This document shows positions 47,065 through 58,197 of a DNA stretch of 64,000 bases, piece by piece. Location of the stretch: assembly GCA_019722365.1 (NCBI GenBank), contig JADFUC010001133.1, positions 62,001 through 126,000 on the forward strand, written 5' to 3'. A program made the position numbers and the translations under genes. How positions within the stretch are numbered: position 1 is the first letter of the stretch; the number at the start of each line of letters is the position of its first letter. This DNA is from Lithospermum erythrorhizon (Eukaryota; Streptophyta; Magnoliopsida; Boraginales; Boraginaceae). Under the pieces are notes generated by a model. It was not told the origin of the DNA. It worked only from the letters and a program-made list of their open reading frames with translations, and did not search any database.

Positions 47065-48129
47065 TTACCATGAAGGCTACTTAAAAATGAGCATCAAAAG
47101 TTTTCTCCTCTTTTTGAAAAGTTGGAGGAAACCATTATTTATATTGACCAAGTGTGTTATGGAGAAATTTGTAACTCCCAAAATGTAAATCGTATTACGT
47201 TTAGTAGCCTATTGAGCCAACATGCTGGCCAAAATACCTTAATGACATTTAACTCTAGGAAGTTACAATGTAAATACTTGAATCTTATTTTAGTTTAGAT
47301 TCTTAAGTACACAAATAATTCAGTAACTAAATAATATGTAAATCGGCCTATCAATACGATCGACAATTGAATTAGATGCATTCACATTGATCTTAGAATT
47401 AGGAATTACTTTTTACTCTGCTTTATGTGTATACCTGGCCAACACGATAAATTAGATAATCCTGGGATGCCAATTTTGCATTCAAATATTAAATCATATA
47501 CTGTGATTTTCCATGAAAGAACTATGAAGATGGCAAAGGAAGCCGGGGACCTCGATGCCGATGCAAGAGTCCTTTCGGTGAAATTAATAAAAAACTATCC
47601 ATTTTTGTGGGTTATTCTAAGTCTTTGCATGCTGAAGACAGGCATGTGATTGGTCAGATAACTTATTCTACGTATCGTAGATTACAGAGTTGTACGAAGT
47701 GCGAGAAGGTAAAATGTTGCTGCTCGAAGAATGGAAGTTGGTTCGTAACGACGGGGTATTGATAGGAACAAATGGATATGAAAGTAGTGGATCGAAGGAA
47801 AGTGGTGATGATGAATTCTCAAATGCTTCTTTAATAAATCGAGGAAGGTAGGGGCCTTGACAAAGAACAAAGATAGAGCTTAAATCGGCAAATCATCGGA
47901 TGCTAGAAAAACAAAACCCTTAATGAAGAGTTACTTGAATTTAACCCACCTTTGTGAAAACCTAGAACAATCCAGAGCTACTACTGCTCTGGCTATGTTG
48001 GAGTATGCACTTGTTAAGAAGTTGGAGATGTTAATGACATTGAAGAACAAAGAAGAACGTGATGTGTTGTAGATGAAGCAACTTATAATATGTTCTTTGG
48101 AAAAGGAGTTGTTCCCCGAACTAGTTCTT

Positions 48130-48179
48130 GAGTTGTGTGTTTTATTTTCGAGTTGTGTGTTTTATTTTCGAGTTGTGTG
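48130..48179 (+). repeat. 20-bp tandem repeat, 2.5 copies
   Basis: GAGTTGTGTGTTTTATTTTC occurs twice in perfect tandem, followed by half a third unit (GAGTTGTGTGC). It sits just after the NAM-associated end of the Harbinger ORF1. Confidence 0.75.
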
Positions 48180-48292
48180 CTTGAATAATTTGTGGGATGT
48201 GAAATGTATGTTTATTTCAATGTATCGTTTGAATAAAGTGATGTTTCATAATGACATGAAAATTCAAATTCCAAAATCTAAATGACGTGACT

Positions 48293-50484
48293 TATAACGA
48301 CCCGCCCCAATTAAATACGCCCTGAGGTTAAAAGATAAATCACGAAAATCGCGGGCCAGTCGCTTGTCGATGGATGACTCAATTTTTGAAGAAACTTGTT
48401 TGTAACAACTTCAACAATATATTATCGTATAGAAAAAAACACCTTTTTAAGAAAAGGATCCGTCGTGATATTCCAACCACGTAATAGCATTAGTACGAGC
48501 GTAATCCGGTGTCGTGACAAGTATTTCAAAATAACAGCTATCTGAGACAACAAAAGCCTTGATCAACAAAATGAAGGAAACATGGATCAGCTGCCACCAC
48601 TTATTCGCTTTTAAATTCTGGCGCGAGCACCGAAGAAAAGCTGTGACGGAAGAGCATGTGCTTTGTCGACTGAAGTAAAATTGCAGCCCGTAGCGGCGAA
48701 TAGGGTGTAAAATTACTTGAAGCTTAGTGAATATACATATCTCAAGAATGAAATCAACTCCCAATTACGCAATAGTGTACCACAGGAAATAATATTACAC
48801 ACGGCCCTTAAAGGTGGTATATGATTTTATTGACTTAGATGCTTAATATAAAATTATTGAAAATAAATTCATTATCATTTCATATAGTCATAAACTATTA
48901 CTAGTAGGATTATCCAAAACAATGGCAATCAGCGATAACATACGTCGATATCAAGGAAAAGCATGTAGCGTCATGGCAATCGGCGCTACTATCCCGAACA
49001 ACCGCGACACGCGGCACCAGCGGCCCAGGCATCTTGCTTGACTATGAAACCCAGCTGACGCTGTGTCAGGCTAAATACGGCTGACAACGGTATCAACTCA
49101 ATTTCGGTATCCAACTCGACAACTCAATATAAGTCGGTTCTACAACTAATGCGTATAATCAACCTCGACTGCGGGGAGAAAGCATGCCCGTCGGCATAAG
49201 CTATCGCGGGCTCGTAGCAAGGTACGAAGCCCGTCGCGAATCGTTACTAGAAATGCGAGGAAACTCACCCAAAATCGTACTAGGAGCGAAAGAAGATACG
49301 GACAAACCTTTCAGTGACAACATCGACTCATATCTGACTCTTCATCTGACTCAACAACTCAAAAAGCAACATGTCTATTTCGCTAAGACCATAATCTGAC
49401 AACTGGCCTTGACCAGCAGCATGGTATCAACATATAGACTAAACCGATACATATATACACATACAAATATTAAGTAATCAAATAGTTGTCAACTTTTGAG
49501 TAGATGAATCTTCGCCTCGGTACTTAAATGAAACTTCATGATATGACTAATTCGCTCCCTTGTCAGCCTTTAAACACATTCAAAATTATAATTACTACTT
49601 ATAAACGACTAGTAATACCATTCTATATATAATCCTAAGCTCGATACCCCCAAAATAGCAGCAAAGTTTCCATATCACTTATTAGAGCTTGAGTTCGCTG
49701 ACACTTTCTAATGCTGTCGAGTTCGATAGCTAGTTCAAGAAGGCTCTAACGTTCAGATATTACACTAATGTCATCGCGTTTAATCATCTTTGATCTCAGT
49801 CAAATTCCTCTTCGGCCTTACGAGAACTTCGAAATATCCTAACATTCTCTGTCGCCTGAAAATCACAATTTACGCCTCAAAAATAATCTAAGTAAAAAGT
49901 CGAAGTATACTTACATCATTTTAAAAGCCATTTAGAAAAAAAAGTCAACAAAGTCAACCAAAAGTCAACTTCTATAATCCTCAGCAATTTGACCCCATGC
50001 ATCGATAATTGCTCGGCTTCTTACGATGTCCCAGGCAATAAGCGATTACATAACATAATAAACATCAGCTCAAAGTCGCTCAAATTCTCAAAAGTCAACA
50101 TCCTGAACTTCGAAATACTCCAAAAGATTCGAGACTTTCTTACCAATAGCGTAGAGAATGGCTCGGGGAAAGCTGCCAGGAAATTTTAGAATGGTACCGA
50201 AATGAGGAAGAAAATGGAAGAAGAAATCTTTGGGGAAAAAGATGGAGAGTTCGTACTTGGAAAGAAGAAATGAAGATTTGGATGATAGGGTTAAAGGATA
50301 ACTATAAAAAGTCTAGAGTAGGGTCAGCGGCTAAATATCTCGAAACTCTCGGCTTTCGTTCGGTTCGGTTTAGTTTACCCAAATGCCGGTTTAACGCTCC
50401 CCAACACAAATTAGAACTACAAACTGAATAATATTACAATAATACTCTAATACGAAGCGGGTTGTCAAGCGACTAGTCTTAACA
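48293..50484 (-). mobile_element. Probable solo LTR inserted in the Harbinger element
   Basis: Read on the minus strand the block starts TGTTAAGACTAG with GACAACCCGC, contains a TATA-like TTTTTATAG near 50300 followed by a CT-rich leader-like stretch, and ends GGGGCGGGTCGTTATAAGTCA. The paired TGT...ACA-like ends with G/C-rich GACCC/GGGTC motifs are typical of plant Ty3/gypsy LTRs. No gag-pol is adjacent. It lies exactly between the ORF1 remnant and the transposase remnant. I did not find a clear target-site duplication, so the ends may be off by a few bases. Confidence 0.45.
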
Positions 50485-50839
50485 TACAAATTCCAAATCT
50501 AATAATCCAAAATGAAACCATAGCTCGGCGTAGCGTATTTAGTCATGTCAATAATTGCATCTTCCGATATTTTATCTGTAGATTCAATCTAATTAATTGA
50601 ACATTGAAGTTAAATGATAAATTCATTATAAATAAAGTAGTCACATAATTTGAATACCGGCTAAAAGTTAGCTCAAAATCACTTATGCCGTATCGCTGAT
50701 GGATGTATCGAACCATTTTAGTCTCGAGATTCACAGCCCAGCAGTGGGAGTTAGAAGAAGCTATACTTGACCAAGCGACAAAGAAATTCTTGAAAGAGCT
50801 CGAAGGCGAAACAATCGATCAATAAGAGAAAATCTATAA

Positions 50840-51959
50840 GTAGGGATAAATGCATTTGCCCGTCGGAGGCTCATGGCGTATTCGACGTCATGCAGTGCTA
50901 GCAGAAATGCGATTCGGAGAAGATTTCAAATGAGAAGGTCATTGTTTACCGATTGTAGAAGCTTTATCAAATTACGACAACTCTTAACCAGCGAGAATAA
51001 TGTGGGCAAGCTTGGTTTGACAACATCGAGTATCATTTGCCACGTGCGCGTCTTCGCGTATAGATGCGGATACTTGTGATGAGTATGTGAAAATTGGAGA
51101 ATCTACTACACTTGAGTGCACTCGCAATTTTACAAAGGTATGGTATCTGTTTTAAAGATGAATACTTAAGAGCGACAAATGTAGGAGAACTTGCGAGAGA
51201 CTACTGAGTTGGTCGGGAGGCGTGGTTTCATGATTGGAAGTATCGATTGCATGCATTGAGAGTGGAAGAATTGTCCTAAGGCTTGGCAAAGGACAATTCT
51301 GAGAGTGAACACAAGGGCCGACAACGATGATTATCCTCGAGGCAGTGGCTTCATATGATTTGTGGATATGGTACATTTTTTTTGGCTTGCACGGAGCGTT
51401 GAAACAGCATTAATGTTACAGATAGGTCGCGGTTTTTAGCGACGGTAGATGCAGGTGAAGCTCGGGAGTGGCTTATTGTGAATGGCCAGTATAATCTTCC
51501 GTACTATGCTGCAGATGATATCTATCTAAATGGCTGTCTTTTGTCCGGTCGATTGAATGTCCCGAGAAGCGTAAGCGATTGTTTGTAGAAACAGCAGAAT
51601 AAATGCGGGGAAGGATGTGGAATGAGCATTCGAGTTCTCGAAGCCTGCTTTGCGTTGTGCTGACGGCTAGGATATGGGATATCGATGTCTTAAGTAAGAT
51701 AATGAGGGCGTACATTATTTTTACATAACGTATTAAGTGGAGGATGAGCAGGATACGTATTCTGGCTGGAAAAATCCTCGACTTGAACCACGCCGAGCAA
51801 TCACGAATTCGAGTTTCAAATGCTTTCGATGTCCAAACCACAAGTGTTGAAAATCAATGGAAATTGATTCCCTTTTATTATGCGCTTTTCGCGATAGTGC
51901 AATGTGATTCGTTTACGGGTTGGTTAGATGTGATTCTGGAGCTTAGTGTTCACTTGTGA
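50840..51959 (+). pseudogene. PIF/Harbinger (HARBI1-like) transposase pseudogene
   Basis: The full order of a plant Harbinger DDE transposase can be followed across frames. Blocks are RRFQMRRSLF, NNVGKLGLTTS, DTCDEYVKIGESTTLEC, FMIGSIDCMH (first Asp, GAT at 51245-51247), ILEAVASYDLWIW, an AADDIYLNG block (second Asp near 51514-51519), KDVE (Glu at 51620-51622), LSKIMRAYIIF and a C-terminal ILELSVHL. The stop is at 51957-51959. Stops replace expected codons in ways that fit methyl-cytosine deamination. One is TGA at 51257-51259, where TGG is expected after DCMH. Another is TGA at 51623-51625, where CGA is expected after VE. Frameshifts add to this. It is non-functional. Confidence 0.75.
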
Positions 51960-54450
51960 GTGTATATTCTTGGTGTGGGTTCTGCTTGATAATTTGGGGT
52001 TATGGCGATTCTTAGATGCCTCGTGTCGTTATAGTAATAGTAATTGGTCGATTATTATTATACAACTTATATTATACGAGCACAGAAGGTCAGCCTTAGC
52101 GTCTGATGATATTTGAATTATATTTCATGCATGAGAGTCGCTTGAGACTTGTATATTGAGAGATGTATCTCACCGATATTTATATATTCATCAAATATAT
52201 GTTGATGAGCATCCGATTGGTTAAAACGAGTTTAATCAATTAGCAGTGAAATTGATGAATAACTTGATAAGTTATTGATAGTGACTCGTTAGTATTTTAA
52301 TTTAGTTGTTAAGTTAATTAAAATGGAGCGACTACGCTAGTGACTCGTTATTTGATTAGAAGCATGCTTGATCACAATTAAGTTAACGAGTTAAAGCGAT
52401 TTCTTAACAGTTGTAACGGTTGGATTAGGTTTTGGTATTTAAAGCTGACAAGTTTTTCATTTCATGAAAACTCTTTGCCTCACTCCTCTCAGGCCGCTGA
52501 CTCCCGAGGAATTGGAAGAAATTTTGTCTTCCGGTTTGTTTCTCTGACTTCTAGCCGAGTTAGTCTGATTCGTTTCCCTTTTCTTGGTGTGTCTGTCAGA
52601 AGACGTCGTTCGGTGTTAGACCGAGCTTTGGAGGTTTTGAGCTTTTCTTGTGGGTTTTAGTTCGTTTCATCTTTCGCTTCTGATATAAGTACCTCGTTAT
52701 TCATATTCACGATATTGTGTTTAGATTAATATACATTAATTTGAGGATCGGGATGTATGAATTGGTATTTATCACGAGCAATTCATACTAGATTCTAACG
52801 GTGGCCTCATAGCCTACTGGAATTTGATGTTTTATCTAATTTGATTGTGTGTTGGCGTAGTTGTTAGTTAATTTGATTAATTAAGTTTATATATTGATTG
52901 ATGAATATATAATATGAAAAAAATCAACCCATTTTGTATGAATATCACAAGGCTGAAATCATCATTTCAATGTATTGATTTTGATGATTTTCTATTTATT
53001 AATTGTTTCATGAATTGAAAGGGATTAAGTAATTATTTTACATTTTAATTTGAGGTAGAATCATTTTTCGATTTATAGAGAGGGTTAGAAATTTCGGAAA
53101 AGTGCAATTAAATTTCTGTGTTCATGACCCTTTTGGTGCATCCCAGATTGTTTCTAGAATTTTTTGAATTTTTAAGTACCCCCAAAAAATTCATTTAAAT
53201 TTGGATTGTTTTGAGTTTAATCGAAAAGCTAGAAGTGTTTTTGATGAAATTCAATTGGACGTGTTGATAATGATATTGTTGATGTTCAAATTCGAATCCC
53301 AGAAATTTTAGTTTTTAAGACCTCTAAATCATTTTTACAAAAGTTGCAGTGTCGAAAAAGCTGAAAAAGCGAAATGAATTCACAAAATGAGTCGCTTGCG
53401 GAAGGCTCGTACGGGCGTTGATTGCCGAATAGCACGTTCCGCCCGCGGGCGTAGCTCACGGCCGTGTCTTGTATGAAACCAGGTGGCGTGTCGAGCCGTT
53501 TGTGGCCGGAGGCGATGCTGGCCGTTGAAGTTAAATCGTCAGTTTAGAAAACCCTAAATGTATTTTATGTAATTATTTTGGTTTAAAAATTATTGGTATT
53601 GTAATTTCGGTTTTTAAATCTTAAATCATAAATTTGTCATTAGATGATTGAATATATATCTTGAATGACATTAAATTTGATTTATATTTCCCTTTCATAA
53701 TTATTTTTATTAATTGATAATTTTTGAAAATATTTTTCATGGTAACTTTTAAATTTTTGAATTTTGGAGTTAATTACTTGAAAATAATTATTCCATGATT
53801 TAAGTGGTTGATAATTATTGTAATAATTATCATTAATCATGTGTGAATATATTCAAATTGAAAATTTACATTAATTGATAATTAATTGTAAAATAATGGG
53901 TAATTAATTAGTCAATTATGAACATTTATTTTCATTTCATTTAATATATATGACATTAAGTGCATTTATTTGTTTTATTGTTTTTACTTTATATGTATTG
54001 TTATGGAATGGGAATGAGTTATTTAGATATGACTAGTTTTATTTATTTATTCTGATCTAGCGTCACCCAGGAAAGCGTTATAGGCGACCTATTTGAGTCG
54101 TATTTCTTTTATTCTTGTATTCATTTACCCCTTGGCGTCATAGTGTTGTCTAAGGTGGGTTAGAGTAGTAGTATCTTGTTGTGGTGGCGTTGAAGATAGC
54201 GTTTCCACAAGGCGGCTGCGGAACTTGAGGTTTGAAATTTGAAGAATCTGGAGCTTGCGCTTCTAAAGTGATGTAATAGGATGATATTAGCTGTCTCGAA
54301 CTTGTTAAGTGATGTAATAGGTCACAGGGGTAAATATCATATCTCTCTAAATGTGTTGTTGTTTTATTTCATATTATTGCATGTTGCTTGAATATGTGCT
54401 ATCATGCGTAGTTAAATAAAGTTAAATAACATTAATCTCACGGTAAATTT
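51960..54450 (+). repeat. LTR-like decayed repeat
   Basis: A TATA-like GGTATTTAAAG at about 52434 is followed by a CT-rich, leader-like stretch (CATGAAAACTCTTTGCCTCACTC), as in an LTR promoter. A GC-rich island at 53390-53530 lies within otherwise AT-rich DNA. No gag-pol domain or primer-binding site was recognised and no second LTR was found, so the class is tentative. Confidence 0.3.
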
Positions 54451-56750
54451 AAGCAACGTCTCGAGCCAACTTTAAAAGTTGTGAAATCGGTTCTGTCATC
54501 TGAAGCCTTTGTGATGGCTAGTCTTCTGATTTTACAACTTTGATATGTGATGGATCGTGTTGAAGTGATTTCCGTGCGTTAATGGGCTTTGATAGTCACT
54601 CCAAGTAACTATTTGGTTTTAATTAGTATCTTAACGGTTAGCCAGTCTGAAATTCGAGGTAGCATCACGTATGGGATCTTTAGTGACCTGAGTTATATAG
54701 TGTCGTAAATGATTCAAATGTTGGTTTTGACGAGTTGATTGTATTCATTGGTTGGTATACGCGTATCTATTTCAAATATTTCCTTATTGATTACCAGCTT
54801 GTTGTAACATGTGTGTTTAAATGAGTAATCAAGGAATATTTCTACGTAATGATGGGTGATGATGGATACTTGACATTGTTATTGGAAGTTCGCGTCTCAA
54901 GCGAGAATAAGAAGGAGAAGACAATTATACTATCAATGTCGAGTTCTTGAACTTAAAGATGCGATTATAATGGAGTTAGAATGTGCCCGTGCTGATATCG
55001 AGGATGAAGTGAATGAACCTTGAAGTTCGTTAAAAGGTTAGTAAATGAGGAACTACGCATAATATTTTGTCATTGAATCACCAAAGGAATTATTCTGACC
55101 TCGAAAGGTATAATATTAATGAATTCTTGTGCATGCAGCAAGTCGATTATTATATGTGAGGCATATGCTATATTAGTCGAAATATAAGCTTAGATGACAT
55201 TTCTTTGTTGAGTTATAATCACGTCTTGTGAAGTTTGAGTTAATAAAATATGAGAATTAATGAAATGACTCTACACATTAGAGATTCGTTCCCTTGATTA
55301 AGAACTGGCGTGATGAGAGAGTGGTTGGAATCCGTCCATAGTAATATGATTTCTTGTATGCCATGTCGAGGATCGTATGTGTTGTACATCGCGACCGTGA
55401 CATACTTACCAGTCCATGGTGGAATTGTGGGGTTTTTCTTAAAGGTATTAAATGCGGATTTGGAATATGTTTTTAATAACTTTAAGAGAATATAGGTAAC
55501 TATAGTTACGGGGAATGGATCGGTTGTTGAGGTGCTTTACACAGAGGCGGAATGTGAGAATAGTTTCATGGATAATTGTCCATTAATGGAACAACTATTA
55601 GGCAAGTAATTCGTAGGCAGGTGATCTAGTATACTCAGAGAGTAAACTAAGGAAACTTGAACTCGGTATTACGACATTACCACTCAATTTGTATTGTTGG
55701 TAATATTATTAAAGAATATGCATTTAATAAGATAGATGTGTTTTAACACACTTTAGTTGTGTTGTAAACCTACCCGATTAGTTAACCCGAGAAATGGCTA
55801 ACTGCCATAAAATCTTAGTCATTGTTGATTCCATGGTTGGGAGACCGAACAGATGGATGTAAAGACTACTTGTAAGTGGCTTTGATTTGAAGGGGCGTGA
55901 TAGTAATCATTGCTTCCGGTTTTGCGTGTCCTAAAGAGCCTCACGGATTAAATGCGAGTTTTAAGGATCGCGTGTGGACTTGAGACGGCATCTCGGAGTT
56001 GATATATTCTTACGTGATTAAATCAAGTTTGATTCACGAGATCGAAGAAGAAATGAGCGATCTGAGTTCGGTGAGAGCTGGATTCCCATTTACTTTTGCA
56101 GGGAAATAAGTTAAGTGATTGATTGAGACAAAGGTAATTCTTGTTTATAATCAATTGATAACTCACGTTATATGGATAAAGTAGTTCATTCATATAATCT
56201 TAAAAGCGTAAGATAGCTAATATTCTGGTCGGATCTTTGTGATTGTTGGGAGCAATGGCATTTGATGACCCAGCGTAGTGATTGATTGGTGATCAATTTT
56301 CTTGGATCATGGACCTTGTAAGTATAATCGATCATATGGGTTGTCGGTTCTGCATCGCGAGGAGTTGATTTGACCTTTACAAAACCATAGAAGATGTATG
56401 TCTGTCCTGAATTTTTTCTTAGAACTATTGAAGTTTAGCGATTCTTAGACCTGTGTATATAACTATCAATGTTATATGAGCTCTGTCTTTGACTTTAATC
56501 GGCAATACACCTTAAACGGGGATCGTAACGGCATATGTTAGGTAGCGATTAGCAGGTATAACGGTAGATGTTGATATATTATAGGGGATTTCTCCGTCGG
56601 CAACATTTATTTGGTTTGAAGGAGACAAAGGTGGGTTGACTTTTTGACTTGGAATTTCATGACTTTTCAAAAAAAATCGGAGCTTATAATACATTCACTG
56701 AGCCTTGAGCCATTTTTGGTCATTGACTAAATGGAAAATTGATGACTTTG
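54451..56750. other. Decayed repeat DNA, no gene seen
   Basis: Moderately GC-richer than the gene-flanking DNA, with many short broken frames on both strands and no recognisable domain. Probably retrotransposon remains. Confidence 0.35.
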
Positions 56751-56759
56751 GTAGGTTTA

Positions 56760-57115
56760 TTTGTAGCGAGAGCAGGGGAGGGGGTAGGAGGTTCCTGATT
56801 TTAGAGGGGTGGGGAATTTTGTGGTGATAGGGGAAGAGATTGGGGTAGGATTAAAGGCAGTGGGGTGGTGAAATTTAGGGTGAAGGTGGGGGGAATAAGA
56901 TGAAAGTTCGGAGGAAAAAGTTTGGGGAAGAGGATGGATGGGGTATGGGGTAGGGTGGGATGTGTGAAAAGAAAAGGGTGGTGGGAGATTTTATTACAAT
57001 TATGTAAAATATTTTAAATGTATCCTCTATACTTTAGTTTAGTGTTAGGGGTAAAGTAGTCGTTTATAAGTTCGGGGATATGCGAGAAAAGAATAATAGT
57101 ACGAGGGCTGTCACA
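56760..57115. mobile_element. Relative of the 27.3-kb TIR element (partial copy 2)
   Basis: Shows the same order as the right half of the 27.35-28.37 kb element. A G-rich purine tract (GGGGTAGGGTGGGATGTGTG...) is followed by GATTTTATT-CAATTATGTAAAAT, CTATACTTTAGTT, TGTTAGGGG and AAAGTAGTCGTTTAT. The left inverted arm is not evident, so the copy is probably truncated. Confidence 0.6.
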
Positions 57116-58046
57116 GGAACTTAAGCGTAGATCGAGAATTACAGTGAAAATTAATGTCGGGGAGCCAAAATAAATTAATGCCTTCAATTTATTTTAAATC
57201 TAACGGACACAAATGATCAACCATCGTACATTTTTATGTTTAGCACCCATTTACTCACATGAAGAAAATGGATTCAGTAGATCACTCATGTTTAACTTTT
57301 GACCAATTTTGTTGCGATTGCTCACTAATAATTTCGAGTTCATATAAGTATCTATATTAAAAATTATGAGAGAATACATTCTTATATAAAAGCTTTATCT
57401 TCTCCCTTGCCTACCAATAATTTTAGAATGATATAACTTTGAACATGAAATATTTTTTCACTTTTATTGTAAATATGTTCGTAATTCGCATATCTTCTTG
57501 ATCTTCATTTACTCTCAATCGCCCATGAAAACAACCCATTAAAAAGAAACCCACATGCAATCCCCCATTGAAGAAAGCCCAAATCTTTCAAGAATATATA
57601 GTACATTCATTACTATTAGCATGATAATTTTTATTCTTCCGAGAAGCTTATGAATAATTAATCTTAATACCCGGTGTCCCTATTTGGCAAGATATATTGA
57701 AAAGTGGAATACATTATTATGTATGTTGATTGACGTCGTACGGTTTATTAATTTTTACTATTGAAACCAAAAATTAGGCCAGAAACATGATGAAGATGGT
57801 AATATTTTATTGGAGTTAAATAAGCAGATATACAGTAAGTTACGAGATTATAAGATGGAGAAAAAAACTTAATATGGACTATACAAAGCATTAAGACAAG
57901 ACAAGTAGATACAGAGTAAGTATGGGCATGGATGGGAAAGTGGCCCAACAAAGCAACAGAATCCAGAAGGCTCCATTTGGCCATTTTCATGAAATAGATA
58001 AAGAAGCAATGCAATATTATTGAGATGAGAATCCAAACTTGGACTA
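57116..58046. other. POR upstream region
   Basis: AT-rich, with no gene seen. The open minus-strand frames at 57.75-58.07 kb run through the POR promoter and show no domain, so they are not called. Confidence 0.45.
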
Positions 58047-58048
58047 TG

Positions 58049-58108
58049 ATTGGCCAGGAGGAACATTTTTTGCCATATCTTATCCTTGTCTATTTCTACT
58101 TAAATATT
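58049..58108 (+). promoter_or_regulatory. POR promoter: CCAAT box, I-box and TATA-like element
   Basis: ATTGG at 58049-58053 is an inverted CCAAT box. ATCTTATCC at 58077-58085 is an inverted GGATAAGAT, the I-box/GATA motif common in light-regulated photosynthesis genes. TAAATATT at 58101-58108 is a weak TATA-like element about 90 bases before the ATG. Light control fits the known behaviour of POR genes, but only the motifs are seen here. Confidence 0.5.
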
Positions 58109-58197
58109 CATACTAATAGAAATCCATAACACACATTAGTGATCACAAAGCTACACTCTCCCAAACAAGGCACAAGTTATAATATCTGAGTAATCCA

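Larger units (their letters stand above)
46130..48285 (+). pseudogene. PIF/Harbinger ORF1-like gene (Myb/SANT and NAM-associated)
   Basis: Broken plus-strand coding region behind a TATA-like CATAAATAAAG (about 46180). A 5' part (46.28-46.70 kb) matches the copy at 37.8-38.2 kb. It is followed by LGTNQKDDTFWDKVSEYLK at about 46771-46830, the second half of a Myb/SANT-like domain as found in PIF/Harbinger ORF1 proteins. KMAKEAGDL follows near 47.53 kb. At about 47.98-48.12 kb there is a NAM-associated coil: LVKKLEMLMTLKNKEERDV and then MKQLIICSLEKELFPEL. ORF1 proteins help the transposase enter the nucleus and bind DNA. Frameshifts, stops and an insertion of other sequence (46.81-47.06 kb) show it is dead. 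Confidence 0.6.

Noticed and set aside
57748..58066. Minus-strand frames in the POR promoter region
   Set aside because: Hydrophobic low-information products, overlapping the POR promoter on the opposite strand.
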